Source of the DNA: Argentina anserina
Lineage: Eukaryota; Streptophyta; Magnoliopsida; Rosales; Rosaceae
Reading direction: 5' to 3'
NCBI RefSeq assembly: GCF_933775445.1
Contig: NC_065877.1
Coordinates: 13,454,001-13,518,000 of the forward strand
DNA: 64,000 nucleotides
Positions within the stretch are counted from its first letter, which is position 1. Each line of letters begins with the position of its first letter. The translations under genes were made by a program, and so were the position numbers. Under the pieces are notes generated by a model. That model made no database searches, had not been told where the DNA came from, and saw only the letters and a list, made by a program, of their open reading frames with translations. This document shows positions 1-10,175 of this stretch, one piece after another.

Positions 1-72
1 CCCCAGCTCCAATTCACTAACACATTTCTTCTAAGCCGGGGGATAAATTCGTGGACTCACCACTTCAGCATT

Positions 73-282
73 TTATTCTTCAGTGATCCCACCGTGTCTA
101 GCTAGACCCGTCGGGATGTAGTCATAATGCAGACAGCCATCCAGTACTTCTATTGCCGTAGTAGGCTCAGCACTCGACAGAAGTTTTGGGATTCTACACA
201 CTCGGCTGCATGCATGATTCACTTTGCATGGAATGCCATGCTTCTTTAAAAACGCTTGAGCACTCTTCCAATCTTTTTCCAA
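73..282 (-). pseudogene. possible KRR1-like KH-protein fragment
   Basis: A 69-codon open stretch whose start (W.SAQAFLKKHGIPC) and later part (KLLSSAEPTTAIEVLDG...D.I.TG) recall the first KH-like region of KRR1, a small-subunit processome factor. The central conserved block that normally follows the first motif is missing, and the frame closes after the second motif. It has no recognisable exon partners. This is a weak family match made by eye; it could equally be a chance ORF. If real it is a decayed fragment and not a working gene. Confidence 0.25.
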
Positions 283-900
283 ATATGTTGCTTGTTCTCC
301 AGTAAGCTATGTAAAGAGAGATGTGAATTCAGGAATGACCCTCATCGCTGACCCAGAATTTCCATGTACTTAGATGAGGGTCATCGATAGTTTTCACCAG
401 TTGTGATAAACGATAAAAAATTTCTAGTAACGGTTCTAGCTAGGACATAAGTTATGAAGAATACAGTTATTCGGGATTCGGCTACTGTGCAGCGCTGTAC
501 CGTATGCAGTAGATACTATTCACATATGCTTTTACCTTAGTTATTATTTAGGTAAAATATATATATATATATATATTGGACGGAGCATGGTGGACCTTGA
601 TTTATGAGTTTGTTTACTTACGTATTACAAATATATAAATTCATCTTACACTCAAAGGTAAACATTTATTTTTTATCATTATAGCAATTACAACAGCTTC
701 TAGACTTGAATTATTAGCGTTTGCTAAAATTTCTCAGAAAAGAACTTCAAGAAGAAAAATAACAATATAAAAAGTTAATAAAATATAGGAATAACCTTCT
801 CAGAAATACAAAACATTATTGGGATATTATATATCGAGTTCAACGTAGAATCTACGAAACGAAAGAAAATACTAAAGCTCTTCGAGAAGTCTTCGAAGAA
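283..900. other. unassigned AT-rich stretch
   Basis: No coding region recognised. A short AT dinucleotide run lies near 558-576. Bases 670-900 are A-rich and lysine/arginine-rich in translation and may belong to the 5' side of the adjoining pararetrovirus (leader or the tail of a lost upstream copy). At 490-530 there is a GTGCAGCGCTGTACC motif resembling the terminal repeat of the small element at 42577-42710. Confidence 0.4.
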
Positions 901-948
901 GATCAAAAACCCCTTAATTTTTTGAGCATCGGTTAGATCCGCCCTAGC

Positions 949-960
949 TGGTATCAGAGT
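949..960 (+). other. pararetroviral primer-binding site (initiator tRNA-Met)
   Basis: TGGTATCAGAGT is complementary to the 3' end of plant initiator tRNA-Met apart from its last base. It lies about 265 bases before the first coiled-coil ORF, the usual place for the minus-strand primer site of caulimovirids. The matching tRNA gene is itself present at 9208-9279. Confidence 0.8.
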
Positions 961-1214
961 CTGCTTAGCTCAAAAGCAAGTAGGCTAAAAGCCTTATGCC
1001 ATAAAGTTGGCCTCTCTCAACTAATAAGAGAGAATCCAAACCAAAAAATTATCAGGCCTTTTGTATTACAAAAGATTCTGATAGGTGACAAAAGTGTTTT
1101 CATTCAAAACATATTCAAGAGTATGCCTGTAGAATACTGAATACACTCTACGACGAATTCTCTCATCTTCAACGAGAGATAGGAGTTGAAAAATTTGATC
1201 TAACTCATACAAGT

Positions 1215-2720
1215 TTGATAGAATTCCTAAACCATTTATCCATCAACAAGGCTGCAGAAAAGCTGCTTGAACAACTTGAGAGATTTCATCTCAAGATCAA
1301 TCAACTTGAAGAAGTAATCACAAGGATTGGAAGGCTTGAAGTAAAGCTTGACTACCTCAAAAAAAAGCAATATCTGCTATACATAGAAAAAAAGTTAGTT
1401 CGAACAGAAACCCTTGCTAATAACATTCAAGAGCAAGCAGTTGAACTAAGAAAAACCCAAGAAATTCTGAAAAAAGCATTTAGAAGCCCTTATCGTCCGA
1501 ATAAGATGAACCAAATGGTTGAGGTAAAAGTCAAGGAGAGAGACAAAGAAGCAAAAAGCTTATATCTTCTTATTTCAGAAGCCCTTACTGAAAACTTGAA
1601 AGCAATAATTCATCAGCAAAATTATAATATTACATATCTTCAAGAAATAGGTATTGAGCTGGAGGAACAATTCAGAGAGTTGAATCTTAAACTCTCCCAT
1701 TTGCAAAAAAGCATAGAAAAGATGAAAGCTGAAGCTGGAATAGAGAAAAGGAACATGAAGATGTTGAGCAGAGTATTCAGCAAAAGGAGCACAATTCCTG
1801 TACAATTCATCAATGCTCAAGAATTTGAGTACAATGAGATAGAGTCAAGTGTACGGGAGGCCACAGTTCCTAAATTTAGACTCAACAAAATTTATAAGAG
1901 AGGATATTTGCTTCTTGGTTCTCACAGGTTCAAGATTCTTGAACTAACTATTCCGGCAACATGCGAAGAAACTGACATAAGATTGATAACTCAGAAAGAA
2001 GTAAGTGAAGCAATTCAAAGAAGTTATTCATACATGCACATTGGAGCGGTTCAATTTGGAATAAAGCTTCTAGCCAGAGATGGAATAGATTGCTCTGTCT
2101 TATGTCTCCTGCAAGATGACAGTATAACAGACTTTAAGAAAAGCCGGTAAGGAACGGTAGAAGCCTCTCTATGTAATCAGGTTGCCTACTTCAATGTTTT
2201 TCCAAACTTCACTACGCACCTTAGAGATGCACCACATTCTCTCAGGTTGAGAATCAAGACAGACGGGATTTCTATGAAAAGAGGAATGATGGAGCTTGCC
2301 ATAGATTACCGAATCTATTATAAGCTCATGAGCTCGAATGTTGCCCCAAACACTGAATTCCTTAACAGTCCCGGAATCACTACATCCATCCTCACCAATC
2401 CAAGAAATCATACAGAGCAGAAACATATTACAAAATGGAATGAGGTGACATTTCCCCGAGAATGGAATCTGACTCTTCCAGTCAAGCAAATTGAGAATAC
2501 TAAAGCATCAATCTATGAAGACATGGGAGGAAAGATAAGCCTGCAATTCCATAGACATTCTTTTGCCAATTATGAAGAAGGAAGTACTTCGGGAACAAAG
2601 TCATCTACATGCCTTGAAGAATCATTCGAGGAAGAAGATACAAAGAGACCAATGAGGACGCTTAAGGCTGAAAAACTCAAAGATCTATATGCAAAGGCAG
2701 AAAAGTGTGAGTCAACATAA
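1215..2720 (+). pseudogene. caulimovirid coiled-coil plus movement-protein region
   Basis: The first 311 codons (1215-2150) start with about 175 residues of heptad-like, Lys/Glu/Leu-rich coiled coil. From about residue 205 a 30K-superfamily movement-protein core follows, recognisable by YSYMHIGAVQFGIK and the nearby LARDGID motif. A single TAA at 2148-2150 interrupts it. The same frame reopens and continues to 2720 with the rest of the movement domain (for example YRIYYKL...PNTEF). Movement proteins widen plasmodesmata for cell-to-cell spread. In related viruses this region is the N-terminal part of a larger polyprotein. The nonsense codon makes this copy non-functional as it stands. Confidence 0.75.
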
Positions 2721-2839
2721 GAATTAGAAAAAATCAAGCAAAAGATCACACAGGTCAAGATAAGAAGGAAGATTCTTCCATATCAAGAGACTAAACCAGG
2801 AGAAGGAAAATCCTCTAACATGGATACATAAAATATGAA

Positions 2840-3930
2840 TACTGCAAATCCCCCTCAAGGAAGTACAGTAGTTCTGAATATCACGAACTACCCTACTAAG
2901 ATCATTAGAGAAAATAAAATTAAACTTCCTAAATGATTATCCCCTATGGGAAAACCTGGAGAAAGGAGTTCTCAAAAGTTTATTCTTACTGAACCAAAAT
3001 GGGGACAGTCGGTATCTGAAAGATGAGTATATCTTGATCTAGACCAAGTTGGAGACAAAAGAAAGGTCATAGACAATTGGGTGGCTAGCTTGAGATTAAC
3101 GCATGCCTTGGTATTATCAAAATATGAATACTCTGAAGCTCATGCCTATTGCTAGTCAACACTAACCGAAATTGTCCAGAAGTGGTATCAATTCTTCAAG
3201 AGAAGCACCCAGTGGCCTGATTGGGCGACCAAGTTGGCCCAAACCAACAACCCGCTTGATTTTGCATGTCCGATATATGCATAATTTTGCGGAGATATAA
3301 CGGGACATAGTGAGCAAATAAAGGAGGGCCAAGGAAAACATTCAAAGATTAAGTATCTGCAACATGAGATACTTTGAGGAGTACACCAATGAGTTCCAGA
3401 ATTACTATTGCACTATCGGAGACATTGATAATGAAGATCTGGTAAGAACCTATTACAGGAAACTATCAGAACCCTAGAACGATGCAGTAACATAGTCTAT
3501 AGAAGAAAATCCCTTGACATTTTTTTACAGTCGGAGGGATTGCAGAAAGAGTCAGGGATCTCCTGAGAAGGCAATGCGTAGAGAACAAAAATCCAAAACT
3601 GCGAAGAAATAACTCAGAGGAGTAGAAAACATGTGTCCCAAGATATTGGAGACTCCTACGCAGTGGGGATGTCACACGAAAAGAAAATACAAAAAGAAGT
3701 TCTCTAACAACAAATATGGAAATAAAACTTTTTCCTCAAAAAAGAAGTACAATTTCCGAATAAGCTTCAAAAGAAGATCTGAAGATGGAAAGGGAAAATT
3801 TGATTCCAGAAAAAAGATTTTTCAAGAAAAAGAAAACCAATCCAGGTTCTACAAGAGATGTTAAGAAATGCCGATGTTGGTTGTGCAAAGCAGAAGGACA
3901 TTATGCAAATGAGTGTCCAAAAAGGATAAA
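2840..3930 (+). pseudogene. caulimovirid coat-protein region with CCHC zinc finger
   Basis: Translated fragments match the coat-protein core: a WPDWATKL...NPLDFACP block near 3210-3270 and a CNMRYFEEYTNEFQNYY block near 3360-3410, followed by a basic stretch. A CX2CX4HX4C zinc knuckle (C-W-L-C...H...C) is read near 3874-3916. The zinc finger binds packaged nucleic acid. Several in-frame stops and at least two frame changes break the region, so no single long ORF remains. It is followed by an acidic tail encoded at about 3913-4140. Confidence 0.7.
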
Positions 3931-4549
3931 AGAACATCAAGAGCTCTAATTGATGAATATGAAGAAGCGATTGAGTATGCAAACTTGAAAGGATTCGAAA
4001 TAGTATATTCTGATGAAGAGAATGATTCTATCTATTCTCTTGAGTACCCATCAGAAGATGAGTTCGAGGAAACCTCTTCAGAAAGTACAGAAGAAGAAGA
4101 TAGCAGTGAAAAATATCGTACTATCTTTGTGTTGCAGTTTCTCAATTGGAAACAAGATACCCATGATATTATCAGTGGTTTATATCCCAATCCAGGAAAA
4201 TTCACTTGTGATTTCTGTAAGCTCGCAGAAAATGAACTGATTCCAAAGCACAGGAGAAACTTATCATCAGGAATGTTTTGTAGTAGAATTGAGGAGAAGA
4301 ATAGTAGAAAAAGAAGCTCATATTCTTATAGAACAAGAATATGCAGAGTTCTATGATTCAATAGAACAAAAGGAAGAATTAAAAAAGACAAAGCTCGAAG
4401 AAGACCTGAAAAGGGTAAAGCTAGTAACTTCATTAAGTCAGAAGAGATAATTAACAGAGTTTGTTAATACCAACAAAGGAATAGAAGATCATTCTAGCAA
4501 AAACCATCATCTCACTAGAGAACCTATTATTGAAAGGATTAACCATTTC

Positions 4550-6620
4550 ATGGAGTTACTAACCGAAGGAAAAAAGGAAGAACATGTTAAGCAAGTTCAG
4601 ACTAGTAGATTTAGAAACAAAATTACCATAGGACTAAAGTTTCACAAATACAAGAAATATCACCTGCATGCATTTGTTGACAGTGGCTCAGGATATACAC
4701 TTGCCAAGAGATATGCCATCCCAGACGAATATTGGAAAAAAGCTCCAAGAGCAGTTACGGGAGTGGTTATGTGAGAACATGAGATCATCATGAACACTAT
4801 GGCGCGAAATGTTATCTTTTCCCTAGGTGGAGGAAACTTTATATGCAAGATTATCTAGCAATGTGAAAGCCAGGGAGCTGATGTGTTAATCGGAAATAAT
4901 TTCCTTCTCTAGCAAATTGTGGTTCAAAATCCACAAATGATTGGGTTTGAGAAGAACCGTAAGTTATTCTGGGAATCTCGCCTTACATAAATAGTAAGCG
5001 TCACCGGAAAAGGATTTACGGATTAATATCAGAGTTCGTCAGCGAAGAGTGGTGATTATAAGCCCATTTTGGAACCCATTGTTGCTAAAAGATCATTTAA
5101 AAAGTCATAGTGAGATCGTGTCAAACATGGACTCAGAAGACTCTGAGCCAGGAGAAGAGTTCAAATTTCTTGAAAATGAATCTGATTCAGATTCACTGGA
5201 ACTAGAATGCTCAGATGGAGAAGAGAAATATATTAGAGAGCATAACATGAAGGTATATGCTAATAAAGTGGAGCAAAAGAAAGTGCCAACTGTTGCGAAA
5301 ATAGAGAATTTGTTAAAACCATTAATCAGTGAAGATCCTCAACTATACTGGGACAAGGATCTAGTACATTACTAGCTTAAGATGCATGATGCCAATGCCA
5401 TATGCCATGTCAAAGCCATCCCTCATTATAGGGAAGAAGACATAAAAGAGATGGAAAGTCAGATTCAAGAACTACTTGAGAAAAGGTTAATCAGACCTTC
5501 AAACAGTCCACATCATGCTCCAGCTTTTCTAGTAAGAAACCATGCAGAACAGGTTAGGGGAAAAGCTAGAATGGTCATTGATTACAGAGATGTTAACAAA
5601 AAAAACCGTAAAATATGGTTATCATATAGCTCAAGTGAGGGTCCTTATAAATCGTCTCAAAAGAGCAAAAATTTTCTCCATGTTTGATGCTAAATCAGGA
5701 TTTTGGAAAGTAAAAATGTATCCAGATTCCATAGCCCTGACGGATTTTGGAACACCACAAGGGCATTATGAATGGCTAGTTATGCCGTTTGGTCTCAAGC
5801 AAGCTCCTTCTATTTTTCAAAGGAAGATGGGAAACATTTTTAAGCCATATTCAGACTTCTGCATAGTTTATATAGATGATATCTTAATCTTTTCAAAAAC
5901 TATGAATGAACATCTGAAGCACCTGTAGCAAGTCTGTAGGCTTGTTGTTCATAAAGGAATCATTTTGGGACAAAAGAAGATACATCTGGTCAAAGGAGAG
6001 ATCGACTTTTTGGGTATTCATGTCAAAGATGGAGAGATTCGTCTCCAAGAATACATTATTAAGAAAGATTAGCCAATTCCCGGATCAGATCCCTGACGCA
6101 AAATCATTGCAAAGATTTTTAGGAGTTGTCAATTTTGCCAGAGACTTTATACCTCAAGTAAGTGCTCTTACTGCCCTACTCTCACCAAAAACCAGTTCCA
6201 AGAAAAAATGGTGTTCACGGAAGATGAAAATAATACTGTCAAAAAGATCAAGGAACTAACCCAGAGTCTATCCCCATTACAATTGCCAGAAGAATGAGAC
6301 TTAATCATTTTGCAGACAGATGCAAATGATTATTACTGGGCAGGAGTGGTTCTAGTCATGACCCCAGATACCAATCAAAAAAAGATTTATAAATTCATAT
6401 CAGGAAAGTTTAATGCGGAAGAATTAAACTATTCCACTGGGAATAAAGAGGTGTTGGCTCTGATCAAGAGCCTCAAAGGCGCTGAGGCATTCCTAGGAAA
6501 CAAATTTGTAGTTAGAACTGACAATAAAAGAGTTAAAAATTTTAAAAACTACAAATTAACTGATGCAGCCGATAGAGGAAGAGTATTAAGATGACAAATA
6601 TTTTTATCCCAATATGAATA
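4550..6620 (+). pseudogene. caulimovirid aspartic protease, reverse transcriptase and RNase H region
   Basis: The protease active site appears as F-V-D-S-G near 4671-4690. The RT fingers and palm follow: an RMVIDYRDVNKK motif near 5569-5605, LVMPFGLKQAPS near 5776-5811 and the catalytic YIDD at about 5869-5880. RNase H starts near 6310 with QTDANDYYWAGV and its E and second D regions to about 6590. A frame change at an A8 run near 5599-5606, a TAG at the end of the RT (about 5926) and later shifts break the polyprotein. The domain order matches the replication enzyme of Caulimoviridae. Integrase is absent. Confidence 0.85.
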
Positions 6621-7106
6621 TGATGTGGAAATGATTGCAGGTAACAAGAACTTCTTACCATACGCTCTCACTAGAGAAATGGCAACATTCAGAAGAGAAG
6701 ATGGAGATGAAGATGAAAGGTGAAATCCTAGAAGCAGGAAATCAGAACCACCTAGTCTTTGGAACAGATACAAAAAAGGAGATAAGACTGTTGGACCTTT
6801 ACATGATGGACCAGGTTACCAATTCATTGTGTCTTATGAAGCGGCTGCATCGGCTCCAACCAAGACAGAAGATAGGATTCGACCAAGAAGTTGGGATCAA
6901 GAGTCTGAGAAAAGTATTGGAGGATCTGATGAAGAAGAAAAACTCAGAAAAGAATATTTGTTGTGTCCAAAAGATACAACCTTAACTAATCGATCTAAGG
7001 GTAAAATACCAGCTAGCCCGTCTCAAACGGTAGACGGTAAAGGCTTATCAAGTCCGTTAAAGGCTGATGTTTTGCCAAAAAGCATAATGGCCCCTTTTAG
7101 GGGAAA

Positions 7107-8036
7107 ATGGTTGAAGTCACTAGTAAGAAAAATGTTCATGGCTATCCTTTGAAGATATTCAAAGAACCAGTATTCAAAACGGAGAAGCTATTGCCTTTCA
7201 AGCATAAGATCGTTATGGATAATGTTCTACAGGCTTTCTATGAGGAAGACGAAGAACATCTGTTGAAAAGTCTCAATACCTTGACAGAGGAATTTTATGG
7301 AGTCCATGCAAAAGAAAAAGAAAAGGAAAAAGAAAATTCGAATGAAGGAGGTGCAATGATCAAGTATGTAGAAGGTCATGAAAGCGTGCGAGTTCCTATT
7401 TCAGCCCTAAAGGAATTAGCCTGGTGGGAATTTCACTATAAAATCAGAGATGGTAAAATGCTTCCTTCAACCTTGGCAATAGTTTCTGGCCCATATTATG
7501 GGAGATATCTTGTAAATGTTCAAGCCGAACACCTTCAGAAGCAGAAGCTATGGCTCATTAAGAATGGTTTTGTGCACAATCTTTAGACTAAGTCAAACAA
7601 GGACCTAGAGGGTTTTTCAAAAATCATAACTCAGTCAGTAAGGAACATTCGTCCAGATGGATGCATCTTGAGACTGAAATTCATTTCTACCCCTCCAGAA
7701 TGAGAAGTGGTGGATGGACGTAAAGGTTACATTTCTCCATATCATTATGTGAGAATTATTCAGGGTCCGATCAAGAGTTCAAAAGGTTCAAGAAAAAATG
7801 GCAATCCCAACAATAGTATTCCATGGATGAAAGCCATGGCCATAATGTGCATCAAAAACATGGTTCGAAGCGATTATGAGTCCAGTCTTTTAGCCAGTGG
7901 AGAAAAAATCATAGTCACATGCTACAATCATCCTCCTCTGGATGCCTGTGATTTCTTCTCTGCCATCATGAGAAACGAAATAGATGGAACTCCAGAGACA
8001 ACTACATGGCTAAAAAAGGTAGATAAAGAAAAATGA
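7107..8036 (+). pseudogene. second coding unit downstream of pol, unknown function
   Basis: Two open stretches, 7107-7586 (159 codons) and 7707-8036 (109 codons), lie between RNase H and the viral promoter. The first contains a KEKEKEKE run and a GPYYGRYLVNVQ motif; the second has CYNHPPLDACDFF. I recognise no catalytic domain. They probably derive from one ORF split by a stop (about 7584) and a short interrupted segment. Its position after RNase H matches the extra ORF2 described for florendoviruses. A transactivator-like role is conceivable by position only. Confidence 0.5.
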
Positions 8037-8187
8037 TATAAGATTTCTTATCATTTTCCCTATGACTCAGATCTAGATGAAAAAAAAGACATAGAGCAAG
8101 AAAGTGACCATGAAGGCCAAGATTCTTGGCCAGATTATGACTGTAGAGATGAAGAATATTACAATGTCATAAACATGATGGAAAAAT

Positions 8188-8320
8188 GAGCTACCGACGC
8201 ATCCAAACAAGGAACATGAGCTGCCGACGCATCCAAACAAAGAACGAGAAGCTGCCGACACATTCAAACAATAAAAACGTCTCTTTCTACTTTTGTGAAA
8301 TAATTTGCCGACGCATAAGG
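8188..8320 (+). repeat. short tandem repeats upstream of the viral TATA box
   Basis: The motif GCTGCCGACGCATCCAAACA occurs in near copies at about 8190, 8220 and 8252, spaced about 30 bases, with a fourth partial copy (TTGCCGACGCATAAG) near 8306. The array sits 90-200 bases upstream of the TATA box. Tandem motifs in this place resemble enhancer arrays of pararetroviral promoters. Confidence 0.7.
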
Positions 8321-8402
8321 GCAACCAACTTTTAAAAATGAGAAGATTCTTTGTCGTCCATTTTCAAAAGGAAGTTTGGCTTGAAGCTTAGAATATGAGC
8401 TT

Positions 8403-8410
8403 TATATAAA
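8403..8410 (+). promoter_or_regulatory. TATA box of the pararetroviral pregenomic promoter
   Basis: TATATAAA lies after the tandem motif array and before a non-coding leader-like stretch. An AATAAA poly(A) signal is at 8698-8703, about 290 bases downstream. The TATA box, transcript start and poly(A) signal are therefore in the order expected for the terminally redundant pregenomic RNA. Confidence 0.65.
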
Positions 8411-8720
8411 GAGGAGGAACATCTTTGGGAAGGCAGAAGTTGAGAGGAAGAAAAAATCAAAAGACTATAGTATAAGTTTCAAAGAGTGTCGTTCTACCAA
8501 GGGTTCTGAAAATAAAAGAAATAGATAGTTTGAGCGTGACTGTGAGTGTGCTATAGTTGTGTAAAATCTTTCTGTTGTATAAATCTGGTGTGGAGTGCAT
8601 TTTTCAAGTAAGTTTGTATTTTAAATATGAGTAGTTAAATAACTGTAACTATTTACCTAAGAGGATGACTCTGAGTTTTATATTTGTATTTATGTTGAAT
8701 AAATAAACTTTATATGGTGC

Positions 8721-9207
8721 CCTAAAATCCGTCGTAAAAAAATATATTTAATTTTACTTAGATTTTTCAAGCATTGCATATGAGTATTTAAATTTCATCT
8801 GTGTTTATTCTGTTTTATTAGAACTCAGTTTTTTGTTTTTTAGGACAGCAGTGATTCTGCCAAAAGTAACTGTTTAAACAAAGAGGTCGTTTAGGTAATA
8901 TTGACATGTTGAAGGTTAGTTCATATGAAAATAAAAATATGTTCATAATAGAGTAGTAATAAACTTTTACTATCTAATTTTTACACTTTTATCACTATTT
9001 ACTTTTACTATAAACAAATACTGTTCAATATTGTTCATAGTCACTACTCACAATGCAGCGGTGTATTATTGAATTTTCCCACGTAGTCCAAATGTCGAAA
9101 GATGCACATGCAAGGTTGAAAGCTTGTACACTTGGTAAGAAATTTTGTTGATAAACATAGAATTAAAAAAGAAAAACAAAAGTGGTCAGAACTCTGAAGA
9201 GTCTTCA
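8721..9207. other. intergenic, nothing recognised
   Basis: AT-rich sequence between the viral copy and the tRNA gene. I see no ORF of note, repeat pair or element terminus. Confidence 0.5.
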
Positions 9208-9279
9208 TATCAGAGCCAGGTTTCGATCCTGAGACCAGTGGGTTATGGGCCCACCACGTGTCCGCTGCGCCACTCTGAT
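9208..9279 (-). tRNA. tRNA-iMet(CAT): tRNA-iMet (CAT), initiator methionine
   Basis: On the minus strand the 72-base sequence begins ATCAGAGTGGCGCAGCGGA and ends CCTGGCTCTGATA. It folds as a full cloverleaf with the acceptor stem ATCAGAG/CTCTGAT, the anticodon arm GGTGGGCCCATAACCCACT with CAT anticodon, and the T-arm with GGATCGAAACC. The A1-T72 acceptor pair and the GGGCCCATAACCC anticodon stem-loop are hallmarks of the eukaryotic initiator. Two bases in the D-arm/variable part (GGACACG instead of the usual GGAAGCG) differ from the common plant sequence as I recall it. The gene may still be functional. A T-rich terminator is not obvious, though a short ACT-rich tract follows the 3' end. Confidence 0.9.
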
Positions 9280-9318
9280 TATTGATAGCTTCTTCAACAA
9301 ATTAGTATAACACGTATT

Positions 9319-10113
9319 GAGAAATTCTTCCGTGCGCTAACCGTACCACGTGGCGTATGTGCATCGAATGAAAAGTCGACACGTGTTTATATTTCCCCAC
9401 CTCAACGCCATTCTTTTTTGACCTTCTCTCCCTCTTCTTCCTCCTGTCTCCAGATTTAGAGCTTCTCTGAGTTCTCTATATTTCTCCAATAATTCACTCT
9501 GCGACAGAAGGAATCAACCAGTTGAATATCACCCTCACAACATAGACCACAAAACCCTGACCCAATTAACCACCACCACGCTCCTCCACCTTGCTCTCAT
9601 GTTTAATCTGGATAAAAATTGTTTCTCCCACTCCGGTACAGTACAACTACCAATTAAAGTCCCAATGCATCATAATTTTGATATTTCTTCTCTTAAGACA
9701 ATCCAATCAAATAAAAAAGACAGTCCAAATCCCTAAATTTTTCCAGATCATCGTTTGTATCTCACCATTTAATCCATGGTGAAGCCGTGAAACATAATCT
9801 GAGAAAGAAATGGATGGGTCGCACTAAATTCACAAGTCAGTGAACCATGCCCAACAATGATTACGAAATTCTACGATCCTTCTCGTCTTCTTGTTTGTCT
9901 GTGTGATTTTGAGAAAAGAAGTTAAAAGATGAGGCTCTCCCAGTCTCTCTCTTGATTTCCTTTTGTACATGAGCTTTTGTTCAATCAGGAAACAGAGAGG
10001 AAGAAGAGGGAGACAAAAGAACGGTGTTGAGGTGGGGAAAAATAAACATGTGTCGACTTGTCATTCGATGCGCACACGCCACGTGGAACGGTTAGCGCAC
10101 AGAAGAATTTCTC
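9319..10113. mobile_element. non-autonomous Mutator-like element (MULE), 795 bp
   Basis: The ends are inverted repeats of about 91 bp (9319-9409 and 10023-10113) starting GAGAAATTCTTC and sharing the block GTGCGCTAACCGT, with roughly 90% identity. A perfect 10-bp direct repeat, AACACGTATT, flanks the element (9309-9318 and 10114-10123). Long terminal repeats plus a 9-11 bp target duplication are diagnostic of Mutator-like transposons. No transposase is encoded. The interior starts with a pyrimidine-rich, 5'UTR-like stretch, so a captured gene piece (Pack-MULE) is possible. It sits between the tRNA gene and the first surviving exon of the CPSF-A-like pseudogene. Confidence 0.85.
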
Positions 10114-10154
10114 AACACGTATTACCCTAGAAATTGAGAAAAAAAGGGTCGCCA

Positions 10155-10175
10155 TTCTCTCTCTCTCTCTCTCAC
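10155..10175. repeat. CT microsatellite
   Basis: A run of about ten CT dinucleotides between the Mutator-like element and the first CPSF-A-like exon. Confidence 0.8.

Larger units (their letters stand above)
900..8720 (+). mobile_element. degenerate endogenous caulimovirid (pararetrovirus)
   Basis: A near full-length, non-LTR retroviral copy. In order it has a Met-tRNA primer site, a coiled-coil region, a 30K-type movement protein, a coat protein with CCHC zinc finger, an aspartic protease, RT (YIDD box), RNase H, a further coding unit, then a TATA box and poly(A) signal. There are no flanking LTRs and no integrase, as expected for Caulimoviridae. The order MP-CP-AP-RT-RH followed by an extra ORF fits Florendovirus best in my recollection, but Petuvirus-like lineages cannot be excluded. 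Every major domain is interrupted by stops or frameshifts, so this is a dead genomic copy. Boundaries are approximate; no target duplication was found. Confidence 0.85.

Noticed and set aside
9591..9782. A 63-codon ORF as a gene
   Set aside because: It lies inside the Mutator-like element, is short and has no recognisable family.
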